DNA of 64,000 nucleotides, from contig CM062215.1 in NCBI GenBank assembly GCA_031216445.1, forward strand, positions 2,574,001 to 2,638,000, in the 5' to 3' direction. Every line of letters begins with the position of its first letter. The first letter of the stretch is position 1. The position numbers were made by a program, and so were the translations under genes. Positions 47,195 to 57,850 of this stretch are shown here, piece after piece. Under the pieces are notes generated by a model. The model did no database searches. It saw only the letters and a program-made list of their open reading frames with translations, and was not told where the DNA came from. The stretch is from Lateolabrax maculatus (Eukaryota > Chordata > Actinopteri > Acropomatiformes > Lateolabracidae).

Positions 47195-47243
<49 letters not shown>
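47195..47243 (+). repeat. (AC)24 microsatellite
   Basis: Forty-nine uninterrupted bases of AC, the longest perfect dinucleotide tract in the window. Confidence 0.98.
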
Positions 47244-47245
<2 letters not shown>

Positions 47246-47764
47246 GAATATTGAGTCTCATCTCTCCAAGGAAGGATGATATCACCCACCCTGCTTTTCC
47301 ACCTTTTCACACACAATTACCAAACAGCAAACGAGTCTCTTCCTCTCTCTCTCTCTCAACTGGAATAGTAAAAACTATAATTACAGCAAACAGTGTTGAC
47401 TTCACAACAGCCCGACACAAACTACACGTCTGCTCACACACTGTGGACATCGATTCACACCCTGAGCCGGGTCGCCTCGGCTTGGAAGATAGGGACTGTC
47501 GTGATGGATGGGCGTACGCTTTCCAGGCCGCTGGTCATCATCAGCTTGGCGCTGAGGAACCCCCATTTCCTGCTTCACGCTGACCCCTTCCTGCCCCCAT
47601 CAGCCCCGGGACGGGTCCAGGCATTCAGTCACATGGGGGGAGGACGGGAGGAGGCCGGATCACAGCTCACACAGCAGAGTGCAGCAGATTAATGTGGGTA
47701 AACACTCCAGGAATTGTCACTTTTCCCGAGGTTACTTAAGCGCAAAGTAAATAGGAATAGTCAC
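47244..47764. other. No gene seen
   Basis: Moderately GC-rich sequence with a CTCTCTCTCT run near 47345. Frames of 99-110 codons in two plus frames are unrecognised. Confidence 0.5.
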
Positions 47765-47850
47765 AATAATAATACATTTTTATTGGTGCAGCAGTTTTCA
47801 CAGCAGAGATAAAGTGCTTAGACAAGCCTAATAATAAATAAGCCAGACAC
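47765..47850 (+). mobile_element. Possible dispersed repeat fragment
   Basis: AATAATAATACATTTTTATT followed by GCAGTTTTCACAGCAGAGAT and AAAGTGCTTAGAC resembles the AATACATTTTATT...GCACTTTTC...AAAGTGCTTTA pattern of a dispersed fish repeat, also seen at 61722-61800. Diverged; class unknown. Confidence 0.35.
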
Positions 47851-48740
47851 AAATTAATAACAGGGCTACAGAAGAAAAAAGGGACAGCCCCGTACACAGC
47901 TCAGGGTAGGTAAACAATACAGGATGTCTTTGCATTTCCTTGACATAAGCAAACAAAGCCAATGTTTAAAACATTTATGATGAAGTTCCCAAACAAAAAG
48001 CCCACAAGGTTTCTGGTACTGTAGCTGCATATTCTTCATAAGGAAAGACTACAGAGGAGAATATCAAAGAGTAACGGAGGTAAAGCCGGTGCAAATTCCT
48101 CAAAGAAATCAGACGTATTACTACAGATAACAACTTGATCATACTATAGAAACACATATGTATGTGTGTTAAGAGTTAAATTGAAGTAGATTTTTTAAAA
48201 AACATTTCTGTTGGATCAGTTATCCCTATCGTGTCATGCTGGCTGTTATTTTCCCCCAGAGATCTCAAAACTACAACACCGGTGTGGCATTTCTTACTAA
48301 TACCCCTGTTATTACTACAGTGTGAACATAATGTGGGTCTGCTCTTATTTGTCTGGTTTTGAGAGCAGACAAGAATAATACCATGAGAGAAAAATTATGA
48401 TATTCATTTCAATTAGGACAATTCTTCCTAGCTGTAATCTATCATAGTCACCGTCGGTTTCCTCTGTAAAATGAAACATGAGCTCTTAACTTGGTGTTGT
48501 ATAATCTTGTGCGGCCTCCACATGAACCCTGCCCGAAGATAGTAAAAAATGGATGTGAACAAAAAAATGAAAGGGGATTTTAAAAAAGAAAAAAAAAAGC
48601 TAATTTGGCACATTCGTTTCATAATCTGTCGAAATAGTTACGGATCTTAGAGCTACTCAGAACATCTACGTATTGAGAAAAAATAAATAAAAAATGACCG
48701 CTATTATTTTTTACTGGGAACTACACTCTTCCATCCTCCC
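47851..48740. other. No gene seen
   Basis: AT-rich filler with short A and T runs near 48580. Nothing recognised. Confidence 0.6.
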
Positions 48741-48790
48741 ATCAGTGCAAGTCATGTAATTTGTGTGCATGGCCTCTGGTGTTGTTTTAG

Positions 48791-48817
48791 GCCGCGCTCC
48801 AAAGCCACTCTAAAAAG
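48791..48817 (+). CDS. Candidate 27-nt microexon
   Basis: GGTGTTGTTTTAG (AG at 48789-48790) precedes exactly 27 bases ending TAAAAAG, followed by GTATGT, a strong donor. Length is a multiple of three. One frame reads AALQSHSKK and another PRSKATLK; the third has a stop. A TGC lies about 30 nt upstream, as in SRRM4-dependent neural microexons. The surrounding 48740-48960 is complex, CpG-bearing sequence. No host gene is visible, so this may be chance. Confidence 0.22.
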
Positions 48818-48959
48818 GTATGTGGCTTTGGCGGGGAGAATAAACAGCCACCTCATTTCATTCTCCCACGTCTCGGACGGTCGTCTCTGCTCCTCTCGAC
48901 CCTGCCAGCTCCCCGATTCCAAAGAAAAGCACACATAAAACACAGCACTTTGGGGAAAT

Positions 48960-50930
48960 CAGGAGGCAGGAGAGGGAGGGAAGGGCTGAATGGCTAAAAA
49001 AGGTTACAGCACGGATCCCAGAGTAGTTTAAACAGACCAACACTGACAAATGCAGATACATGTCGGCCCACATGTTTTCTACAATGTATCAGATGTAAAA
49101 CAAATATTGAACTTTTCTTTTGTTGTATTGTTGTAGTTTGTAGGTCCAGCCAGACTGAAAATTCCCACGAGATCCTGCAGAGTCACCCTTTTTCGCCTGC
49201 AGGATTTTCTCAAGTCAAGTATGGGCTCAAATCACAATTTAAAGAGTGTGATACAAACAGCAAAATATGCGACCTCCATTCAAAATAAACTTTTTTCCCC
49301 TCTCACAGTATCTCATTGGCGGCTGTTAGTTTAAAGCGTCACAGAAGTGACGTGTTGAGGTCACTACTATTTTGAGGTTTTCAAGTTCACATTTTAAGAG
49401 ACCTCTTTCAGCTGTGATGGTTTACAAACACGCGAGCTCCCCAGCGTAGCTTTATGGTCACCAAGATGGATTTGTAAAGCAAACAACACTACAAAATGAA
49501 TCAATCTGGGCAGTATTACAGCAGCTATGGGAGGGGCTCGATTTCCTCGAACAGCAGGAGTCAAATGCTTTCAAGGAAGTTGTTGAGGAAGTCTTTATTA
49601 TTCTACTGGTCTTTTATGAAGTGCATTTCCGCCACCATGAATTCATTGCGCAGTTAGAAATAACAATGCACACCAAAGGCAATGCAGAAAGAATTTGTCT
49701 TTTAGAGGATACACAACTCAAAATCTAAATATTCTCATGAGTTATGAACATTATGAGTGAGTTAGGAAAAGTGGAAAGAGTGGAAAAGTGAACTACCCTG
49801 AATAAATATTATCTATAAAACTATCACAACCATCAAACAATTGTCCAACATGATTAAAAAAACCTGCAGCTGAAAATCAGCCTACTTCATCTGTAGCTCT
49901 ACAATACCATCCTGTACTATTTTTTTTCTGAAGGTGATCCACCCAGACAGAGATGAATTAACTCTTCAAGAGACTCTCTCTTGTTTGGACAGCACAGAGG
50001 AGACAAATGACTGCCGATGTGCGTCTGACTAAGCACAGACTCCAACGAAACTGCAGCTACACCTCTGTTGGCGCCTAAGAGGCGATGAGTGAAGGCCTAA
50101 CAAATCAGCACTGACAGGTCCACCTCTACCTGGCCCCTTCCCGCTCCCATCAACGTCGGCGGTGTCTCAGACCTGACGGGTAACGGCCCGTGGCGCTGTA
50201 GTGAGGTCCGAGATTTCACAGCGAAAACTGCCAAACACGATAGACGCAAACACACAAAGCCCTTCTACTGTCATGAAGAGGATGTAGAGGTTGCAAGGGG
50301 AGGTCGTCCGTGTCTCACCTGGTTAAGAGACGCTTAAGACAGTTGGCAGGCTTGTCGGCGAGACGTTCGGAAGCACAGAGGCAAGTGGAGGAGGTGATAC
50401 AGCCTTGAGGTTGATGCTGACCTCCGAGGACGAAGATGAGACAGACAAGGATGGGCCTTTTTACCTCAGAAAAGAGGTTACCTATCGTTATATCTAGCAG
50501 ACCTGAGCCAAATACGGGGGAATTGAGGGATATTAGGGTTAAACTGACATATGTTATCTCCTAAATAAATTAAAAAAACTGACATCTTAAATGTCATTTG
50601 TAAATGCTCCTTGACCACAGCTTAAAAAATATAAAATAAACTGATACACAGATATTTAATTTTCCTGGCACTTCATTTTTCTTTTAAAGAATCATTTCAT
50701 TAAGTGATTCTTCCTTTTAAAAAAGGCCATTAAGTACCCTGGTGGGTCACCTGCCTAGAAAAGCAGCTAAATCTAAAAAGAAAATGTTCTCATGTGGGTT
50801 TCAAAAAGAGTTTTGTTGCCACATAACATTATAACACACCTATAAATTTCTCACACAGCCTTATAAAAGCTTACTGCTCTTCTTAGTCGACAACCATTTT
50901 CCCTGGTTTTCCCCGGTCCCTGATGTATCG
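48960..50930. other. No gene seen
   Basis: AT-rich to 50000, then 50030-50420 is GC-richer with a minus-strand donor-like CCAG|GTGAGA near 50323. No exon partner or open frame worth calling. Confidence 0.5.
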
Positions 50931-51189
50931 TTGACTATACATCATGTGACAGTGAGTCTATTTGTGTCACAGCAGGTTGGGGAAAATGTCAGAAATGAAC
51001 ATGTCTTCAGCTCCTCCACACATCTGCTAAACAAGAGGCAGGAAGCTTTTCTCTGCACAGTGCCGATGACTGGCTTCATGCAAATAGATTGGATCAGAAG
51101 TAGTCGCATTTTATCATCAAGATGTTTAACCTTAAAGTGGGTTAGTCATCGGCAATTTAAAAACAGCTTTTTTTTTACTGCACTGTTAG

Positions 51190-51274
51190 ACATGGATTCA
51201 CATGTGCATCTGTCATTTATGAGTGTAAAGAAACGGTTGTGCATCTTAAAATGTAGATTATAAAAACGGCCCAG
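51190..51274 (+). ncRNA. Candidate 85-nt non-coding exon
   Basis: An acceptor-like T tract ending CACTGTTAG (AG at 51188-51189) and a consensus donor CCCAG|GTAAGT (donor at 51275) bracket 85 bases. All three frames contain a stop, so if spliced it would be a non-coding or UTR exon. A nearby 110-codon frame (50931-51263) is unrelated to these signals. Confidence 0.2.
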
Positions 51275-51500
51275 GTAAGTCTCTTAGGCCCCAGCAAAGT
51301 ATCCTAAAAACAATTAGTAGCTATTGTGCTGCTATTTATAACTGAAGAATAATACATATGCAGGACTTTGTCTAGATAGTAGATGTGAGAAGTACTTAAT
51401 TCCCATCTCGTAAGTCGTGTGTCCTCTCTTGAAACTGCCAGCCACACCGTAAATCAAGCACGCCTCTTGCTGTTCAAACATCAGAAACCACACTCAAACA
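51275..51500. other. No gene seen
   Basis: AT-rich sequence, nothing recognised. Confidence 0.5.
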
Positions 51501-51840
51501 CATTTTCCCTGACGTTCGTTATCCAGCCACGGCAGGAGGAAACAAGGTGTGCAGCCTAATATGAAGATGCAAAGCAATCATGCAACGGCATATGGAAGGA
51601 GACGGAAACACTAAAAGCCTTTTATAAACCCCTAACAGATTCAACTCATTGTTCTCCAGATGCCAGTTAACGGAGCCTATTGAGATTTTAAGCATTTCTG
51701 AACAACACGAGGTATTTAACACCAGCTTTCCACACACACACACACACACCGCTTCACTTATTGTTTTTCCTTTGATGGAATTTTCTTCAAAGCTCGCCTC
51801 TTAACGTTGGCGGATCATCCGGCTCGGCCCCCTCGTTTTC
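51501..51840. other. Candidate non-coding element with CA tract
   Basis: Complex block with AATATGAAGATGCAAAGCAATC near 51558 and AGTTAACGG near 51665, containing a CA tract at 51731-51749. Regulatory role inferred from texture only. Confidence 0.3.
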
Positions 51841-51849
51841 AGATCCCTC

Positions 51850-51867
51850 TTTTTTTTTTTTTTTTTT
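51850..51867 (+). repeat. T18 homopolymer
   Basis: Eighteen consecutive T bases. Confidence 0.96.
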
Positions 51868-52325
51868 CAACTCAACTCCTCATTTGCGTGCCGAGGTGCT
51901 TTACCTTTAGGAAAAGAAATATCAGGGTTTATTAACAGCAAAAGAAAAAAAAAAAACAGGAGGATCTCTTAAGACTCACACAGTATTCCTCTCCCCGGGA
52001 GACTAAACAGAACAAGAAATAACATGAGCGGTATGTATTAATGTATGCCCTTTGATGTCTGGCTTGCAGAGTCCTGTAGCACCATTAACAATTTAACTGA
52101 AACATCACATTTGTCAAAACTAAATTGTGCATCTAAGAATGGAGGTTGAGAGAAGACATACGTGTCTTTCGCAGAGTTGAGAGCAAAAAGGCCCAATTAG
52201 AATTGTTTTTCGAACTAGAGCAGAAAAACCAAAGTATGTGTGTTGACGTATGTGTGAAAGAGAGAGAGAGAGTGTCGGTGTGCCCAAGAAAGCCTGCTGC
52301 AAACCCTCACATCATACATTAACTT

Positions 52326-52340
52326 AGCTCCCTCTAGTGT
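52326..52340 (-). promoter_or_regulatory. CTCF-like site, minus orientation
   Basis: Minus-strand reading ACACTAGAGGGAGCT matches the CTCF core SYAGRKGG well, with A in place of the conserved C after GG. Moderate candidate. Confidence 0.3.
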
Positions 52341-52439
52341 ATAATTAGAGCACTGGTGCACTTTCAGAATCCGACCATACAACCAGAAACTACACATAAA
52401 TCCACGCGTGTAATGTACAATTTTTCCGCAGAACAACAT

Positions 52440-54050
52440 GCTTTAATCTTCACTATTAAATAACACAAATGTGGACACGATGAAGGTCTTCGGGATGATT
52501 CAGGATGACTTTAAACTATTATTTTTAATATTCTGCTTGTACAGTTAATATGAATGAATGTAATTGATTAAAAGAGCCTGATTTCTTGTGATAGCAAGGT
52601 ACTGCATGTTATTACTTTAGTGTCTAAAAATAAGTGGGTGAAAATGGGTGCAATCGGCTCAATGTGTCCATTTTTCATGTCTGTCCTTTTTTAATCATTT
52701 ATTGCTGGGAATAGCTGACAACTCCAATGATGAGACAGTGATTTATTTCACTTTATTTAAAATTTTATCTACTTTTGCACTGGTGTGCAACTTCGCTGAA
52801 ATCTCTTCACTGGAGCCAGTGGTTGAAAAATGTATGTTTTGTGTTTTCATTTTAAATATCTAGTGGACAATTATTGCCATTTTCAAGATGTGCAATTAAA
52901 GCCCAAGTAAGCTGAAGCCCTGAAGGAGCGTTTTCGCTGTTACATGAGATCAAATGTCATCAAACTAGAAGCAGAAACTGTGACTGACAACTGAATCTGT
53001 GCTGCACTACACATCTAAAAAGGCAATGGCAACATATAGCCTATCATTCATAGCTAAAATTAAAACCCATGATGCCCAGGCTTTGAAGAAAAAGTGACAA
53101 AATGTAGTATCATAATTCATAAAAGACGTTAACTATCCAGCCGTTAAGCTACTCACTAATTCTTCTTTAACACAACACAAAACTGCATTACGAGTGGCAC
53201 AGAAATTAATGCTATAATACCTAAATCTCTGCTCTATCAGAGACTCAGCCGCTATCATCTCAAAATGTGGATCCATCTAAATGAGGAGAGAAAACACTGT
53301 CAAAACATAATGCCGCTCTCAGTTTTCAGTCCAGGGAATGAAAATATCCTCCAGTCTTCACCTTTAATATTAGAAATTGTCAAAATGTTTGTAGAGCTGC
53401 CATCAGACATGCCAGTAAACATTAAATAAATCTATTCAGCCCTCTGCAAACAAAACCTAAAATGTAATCATTAACCAATCACGCTCAAAGGCAAAGTAGC
53501 ACTTGAATGGGAACACAGGCCGTGTTCAGTGGGTAATATCTGACAATTAATCACTTGATTAATATGCCCTTAAACACACAAAGTGACAGTGACAAATTCT
53601 GTTCGCACGTTTGCGATCCCGAAAACGATAATTGTCCAATGAAAGTCTCATTTGTCAAACACAGAGAGAGGCAGAGCTTCCAGTTCAGTCCATAATATAA
53701 CAGTTGTTTTTATTTCTAACGCTGTTTTTTTAAGAAGCTTTCTTGCATCTTTCTCCTGATGAAATAAAGGTCAAAAGGTCAATTCTTAAAATATTTAATC
53801 ATTCCCCAAGAAACTGTCAACTTTAAGCAAATAAGTTGATACCTCAAGAACTGTTGAGTCATTCCTTGAGAAACTTCAAGATTGTTTCATGAAAACTAAG
53901 TCGACTAAATCCAGAAACATTTTTTTCCCGTCAGTAAATTAAAAACGCCCATAAATATTTATTCTCTAACTTTGCTTTTAAATGAAGTGTTGATACCGTT
54001 TGAAGTCTGGACCGGGATGTTTTTGTCACTCATTAGGCCTTGTTTTCTCA
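52440..54050. other. No gene seen; short direct repeat
   Basis: AT-rich filler. A diverged 22-bp direct repeat (TCATTCC..AGAAACT) lies at 53799-53820 and 53859-53880. Nothing else recognised. Confidence 0.55.
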
Positions 54051-54052
54051 CT

Positions 54053-54068
54053 CCTGCCCCCTGCTATT
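54053..54068 (-). promoter_or_regulatory. CTCF-like site, minus orientation
   Basis: On the minus strand ATAGCAGGGGGCAGGAG matches the CTCF core from AGCAGGGGGCAG, with both leading C positions substituted. Moderate candidate. Confidence 0.33.
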
Positions 54069-54780
54069 ACTGGATGCATCCATGTATCAACAAACTAACC
54101 TGACTATGTTTCAGCATACAGATTACACATGTCAGTCATTTCAAGAAGCTGTTGCCAGGTTGAATACTTTGCATCAAGTAAGCTGTTTGTACCATGAAAT
54201 AGCACTTTAATTGTATTATTAAAACAGACTGCTACAACTATTTTCTATCCCTATAATAGTGCCAAATGCGTATGGTTGTAGCAGCTCACAACCGGGTGAC
54301 TGAATAAGAAAACTACTGTTCATATTTTTGGATGTTGAGCTCATGAATATCTAAATATAACAGTTTCATCACGACTGTAACAGCCAATGGTATCGCATGA
54401 CATCACAAAATGACAATGACGATCTGTATCAGCCACTGGCTCGTGAGACGGATGAGAAAACCATAGAGACGGACAGCTGATATCATTGTACAGCGATAAC
54501 ATTTCACTGATTTCATGCTGTGCTGCATTACTCTTTTAAAATATTATCAGGTTAACATGTTGTTGTTATCATTTGTTTTTCCTTGTTTCAGCCAGTGCTG
54601 CGGTGGCACAGTTCCCTCACATCCTTCTGTCATCACGTTTGCAAAAACTTAAATGATTTAGACTTTTTTCATTTGACCTAGGGGACATTAGATACAAGTT
54701 AAAATATTAAATAACTTGTTTAATATTAATTTGTGAGTCCTGTTCCTGTTTTGAGTGTTGGTGCGGGGGAAAAAAGGAAT
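54069..54780. other. No gene seen
   Basis: AT-rich filler, nothing recognised. Confidence 0.55.
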
Positions 54781-54925
54781 TTTAAGAAGTCACCTTGAGC
54801 TCTGGGACACTGAAGGGCATTTCTCACAATTTCCGTACATTTTCTGACAAAACAAATGATTGATCAAAAAATAATTGCCAGATTAATAGATAAATGAAAA
54901 TTATATTTAGTTGTCGCTCTAATAC
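54781..54925 (+). mobile_element. MITE-like fish repeat, 3' portion
   Basis: AAGAAGTCACCTTGAGCTCTG, GGCATTTCTCACAATTT, CATTTTCTGACAAAACAAAT and the terminal AGATTAATAGATAAATGAA follow the 3' half of the same percomorph repeat whose 5' half is at 46254-46410. Both are plus-oriented and overlap only in the AAGA(C/A)GTCACCTTGA segment. Confidence 0.65.
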
Positions 54926-55048
54926 ATATTGTTTAAATTTTAAAAACACCTTCCTCACTGCTCAAAATTCCCTAAGATTGGATTTTTCATCTGAAACACT
55001 GCACAAAAACCAGCCAGAATCTGCACTACAAGCAAGCCTGACAGTGGT

Positions 55049-55290
55049 GTGAAGTGCACTCGTCACCCAGCATATGACAGCATATTGCCACTGTGCTGTG
55101 CACAAGCCTTCAGTGCGATGTGTGCAGATGAAGGGCTGCGGCTGAGGGCTCGGCCAGGCGGCGCGGCGGCCCGGAGAGGAGCGCTGGGAGCTGGGGGTTG
55201 CAGCAGCCGAGCTCCCCTGGTACTCCCCTAATGAGCTCCACTACTGCTTCCAACATGAGCCCTCGCTCCTCCACAACATCACACACTCGC
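55049..55290. promoter_or_regulatory. CpG-rich patch
   Basis: 55130-55210 is strongly GC/CpG-rich (CGGCTGAGGGCTCGG, GGCGGCGCGGCGG) inside an AT-rich region, followed by CTCCCCTAATGAGCTCC near 55225. Open frames exist on both strands (60 and 85 codons) but match nothing. Could be a weak promoter, a first exon or a conserved element. Confidence 0.25.
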
Positions 55291-55600
55291 AGACAGAGCA
55301 AGAGAGCAGAAGCGCACATAAACACACAATCTGCACAGCTGCAGCATGGAGCAAGAACATTACACACTCAGAGAGTAGCAATATGCATGTTTAAACATAC
55401 AGACACAGTCCGAGACTAACAAGTATACACAGTCATATGTACATGGGTGAAAAATAGTCCCTCCACTCACACACAACTCACAGCTGTTGCGTAGCACCGC
55501 TCCAATAGGGGGAGAGAGAGTATTTATTGGAGCGAGAGAGTGAGACAGCAAGCGAGAGATGCAATATGCATGCATAGACACACTTCTAAGTGCTAGACAG

Positions 55601-55629
<29 letters not shown>
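55601..55629 (+). repeat. (AC)n microsatellite
   Basis: About 29 bases of AC flanked by shorter ACACA words. Confidence 0.95.
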
Positions 55630-55631
<2 letters not shown>

Positions 55632-55765
55632 CTTGCTACAGCTGCAGCATGGACTGTGATGAACTGTAACTTAAAGAACATTACACACCCCTGAGTGTTT
55701 GAGATAAAAAACATGTGTAGAGCACTCACACATGCTCACACACGCAACATTAAGCATGCAGTGTC

Positions 55766-56410
55766 ATTAGAGTTGGGCATCGAGAACCGGCTCCGAACTG
55801 GAATGAATTCAAAGTATACGTGGACTGAGAATTTCTCTACAACCGTGGTCAAAATAAAAAGATATCCAATACAAAGGGGGCAGTTAAACCTGGTGCAAGG
55901 ACCCATGGGTGATCAGACCGGATCCAAAATGTCGCAAACAGACCCAAATAAAAAGGCATCGACAACATCCAACTGGACTTGATTTCAACAAATATAAAAT
56001 GGACGCGGTCAGATCTCTGTTACCACTGTAGGAACCGAGAGGAGCTTTGAATGACTCTACTCTGCAGCCCCGGTGACTAGAGCTCAAAAGATTAATTGAT
56101 TAGTCAACAGAAAATAGCATCATGCACCAGCACAGTCAATGTACCAATAATGTGGCTAAGTTTAGAAATACAGTGACAGTACAGTGAAATGTAATCACGA
56201 AGCCTGGCGAAAGAGTGCAGCGCTGTTTATGTTCTGAGTCACAGTCACCAATACTACCATGTACCAACATATAACGCATTAAATTTAAAAAAACTTAAAT
56301 CTGCTGAAAATAAAAACGTATTTGCTTATAACATTTTGTATGTTTTGAATTGAAGAGAGGATATGATAAGAACTGGAATCAATTATAAAAAATGGGATAA
56401 GAATCAGGCC
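55766..56410 (+). mobile_element. hAT-like non-autonomous element, decayed
   Basis: The left side carries AGTTGGGCATCGAGAACCGG then CTCCGAACTGGAATGAATTC, a pattern common at one end of fish hAT elements. The right side (near 56370-56405) has AAGAACTGGAATCAATTATA and AATGGGATAAGAATC, like the opposite end of the same families. The 640 bp between has no transposase-like frame, only a 95-codon unrelated one, so the element would be non-autonomous. Terminal repeats are too diverged to define exactly. Confidence 0.4.
56088..56115 (+). mobile_element. MITE-like end, nested
   Basis: AGAGCTCAAAAGATTAATTG then ATTAGTCAACAGAAAAT matches the 5' tip of the family at 46254/54781. It lies within the putative hAT-like element and is very short. 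Confidence 0.4.
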
Positions 56411-56439
56411 TGATCCATCTAAATCACACCCAATGCACA

Positions 56440-56965
56440 TCTATCTCATGTATGTGGCTCACCCCACACAGGGCATCTCTACCCATCTCGATGGTCTCCT
56501 TATCCTCGACAGCGGTGAATAAGACTTCCAACAATTACTAACACTTACACAGAGATGCCCGATAATGTCTTCGCGAGAAGCAAACAAATTGAATTCGTTT
56601 TTATCCCAGTCAAAGAAATCAACTTCCAGTAATTACCCCACATGGCAAAAAAATAAAACAGAGAGGAAGAGAGAATAAGAAAAGAAATTTACAAACTATC
56701 ATTTTTTTGCCGACCATTTCAACTAATGATATTGTAATAAGATGCCTCGCAATGGAGAGGGAATGGAAAACGTAATTACATGCATTAGTTTATCTAAGCG
56801 CTTGTACCGTCGCAGATCCATCAGTTTTTCAGAGCTCATCTGGAAGCCCATGCATCACTGTCAGGAGCCGTTTGATGGGGGGAAAAACGTGTTCATTTGT
56901 TAGCCTCGTTTAAAAGATGGCGCCTCAGATTCACTTAGGCCCAGACGGAGCAGAGCAGTTATGAC
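56440..56965. other. Strong candidate conserved non-coding element
   Basis: About 500 bp of complex sequence with CAACAATTACTAACAC near 56530, CAAATTGAATTCG near 56585, CCAGTAATTACCCC near 56625, CAACTAATGATATTG near 56719 and AACGTAATTACATGCATTAG near 56770. Multiple TAATTA cores, moderate CpG and no coding frame. Likely enhancer by texture. Confidence 0.43.
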
Positions 56966-57724
56966 AGCGCCATTACAAAAACACACACAAAAAAGAGAAA
57001 AGGTCTGAGACGGAGCACTCTGCGCCTTGGCAACTTCATCAGCTTTTTGCATTAAGGTGATTACAGTCAATGAGAAGAGCCTGAGCAGTGTTGTGTATGT
57101 TAATGATGAGATGATGATACGGTAACAGCTACTCTACCTGGACCGGAGTCTGCTGTGTTTCCATCTTGGGCTAAGGTACGCAGAACAGCAAACACATCTT
57201 TCTTATCAACACAAGCTTAAAAAGCAGTTGTTTGTTCTTGTTTTAGTGAAAATGTACCTTCAAGTTACTGGTTACTATACAGGCCAATGAAAGTAGCTGT
57301 TTATTATTTTAATTCTTAGAGTTAATGTAAAAAATATGAGCTTTCTTCATCAGAATGGTTGCGAATCAGCATTTAAACCATCACGGGACGCTAAGAGCTC
57401 CCATTGAAACCAGGAATAGTGACATTCTTCAAAAACAAAAAGGTGGATCTGCTCTGTTCACAGCGTTCACAAAATTACTATTCCCGATAAACCTCCCGAA
57501 GCCTGTGGTGAAACGCGTTGTTCACACAGCTGCACTTTTCATTTAATAAACGTGCTATTGAATAATATTTATACAGGCCTTCTTACATGCAATGAGGAAA
57601 TGAATTGTTAAATGCATTCTCGCGTGATCCAGCGTCGGATCAGAGGTACACGAAACTGACTTGGTTGCATCTGATATTCAATAAAAAGGTTGATATCAGC
57701 TTCTCTTTATTAGTCTAAGCCCAG
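56966..57724. other. No gene seen
   Basis: Ordinary sequence. A possible donor AAG|GTACGC near 57176 is unsupported. The 63-codon frame at 57355-57546 is unrecognised. Confidence 0.5.
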
Positions 57725-57850
57725 TACTGTAGTTGAATTCCCTGTGGAGCTTTCTGAACAGAGCAAAGAACTAACACTGTCAAGGTTATGGGCTGAATTC
57801 CCAAAGGGGCCACCAATACTAGGAAAAAAGAAAAAGTATTCTTTGTACTG
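57725..57850 (+). mobile_element. Degenerate tRNA-derived SINE
   Basis: AACACTGTCAAGGTTATGGGC then TGAATTCCCAAAGGGGCCACC resembles the tRNA-like 5' domain of fish SINEs (GGTTGTGGGTTCGATTCCCA-type B box, here GGCTGAATTCC). Downstream TTTGTACTGTACTCG may be the remnant of the following domain. Heavily diverged. Confidence 0.4.
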
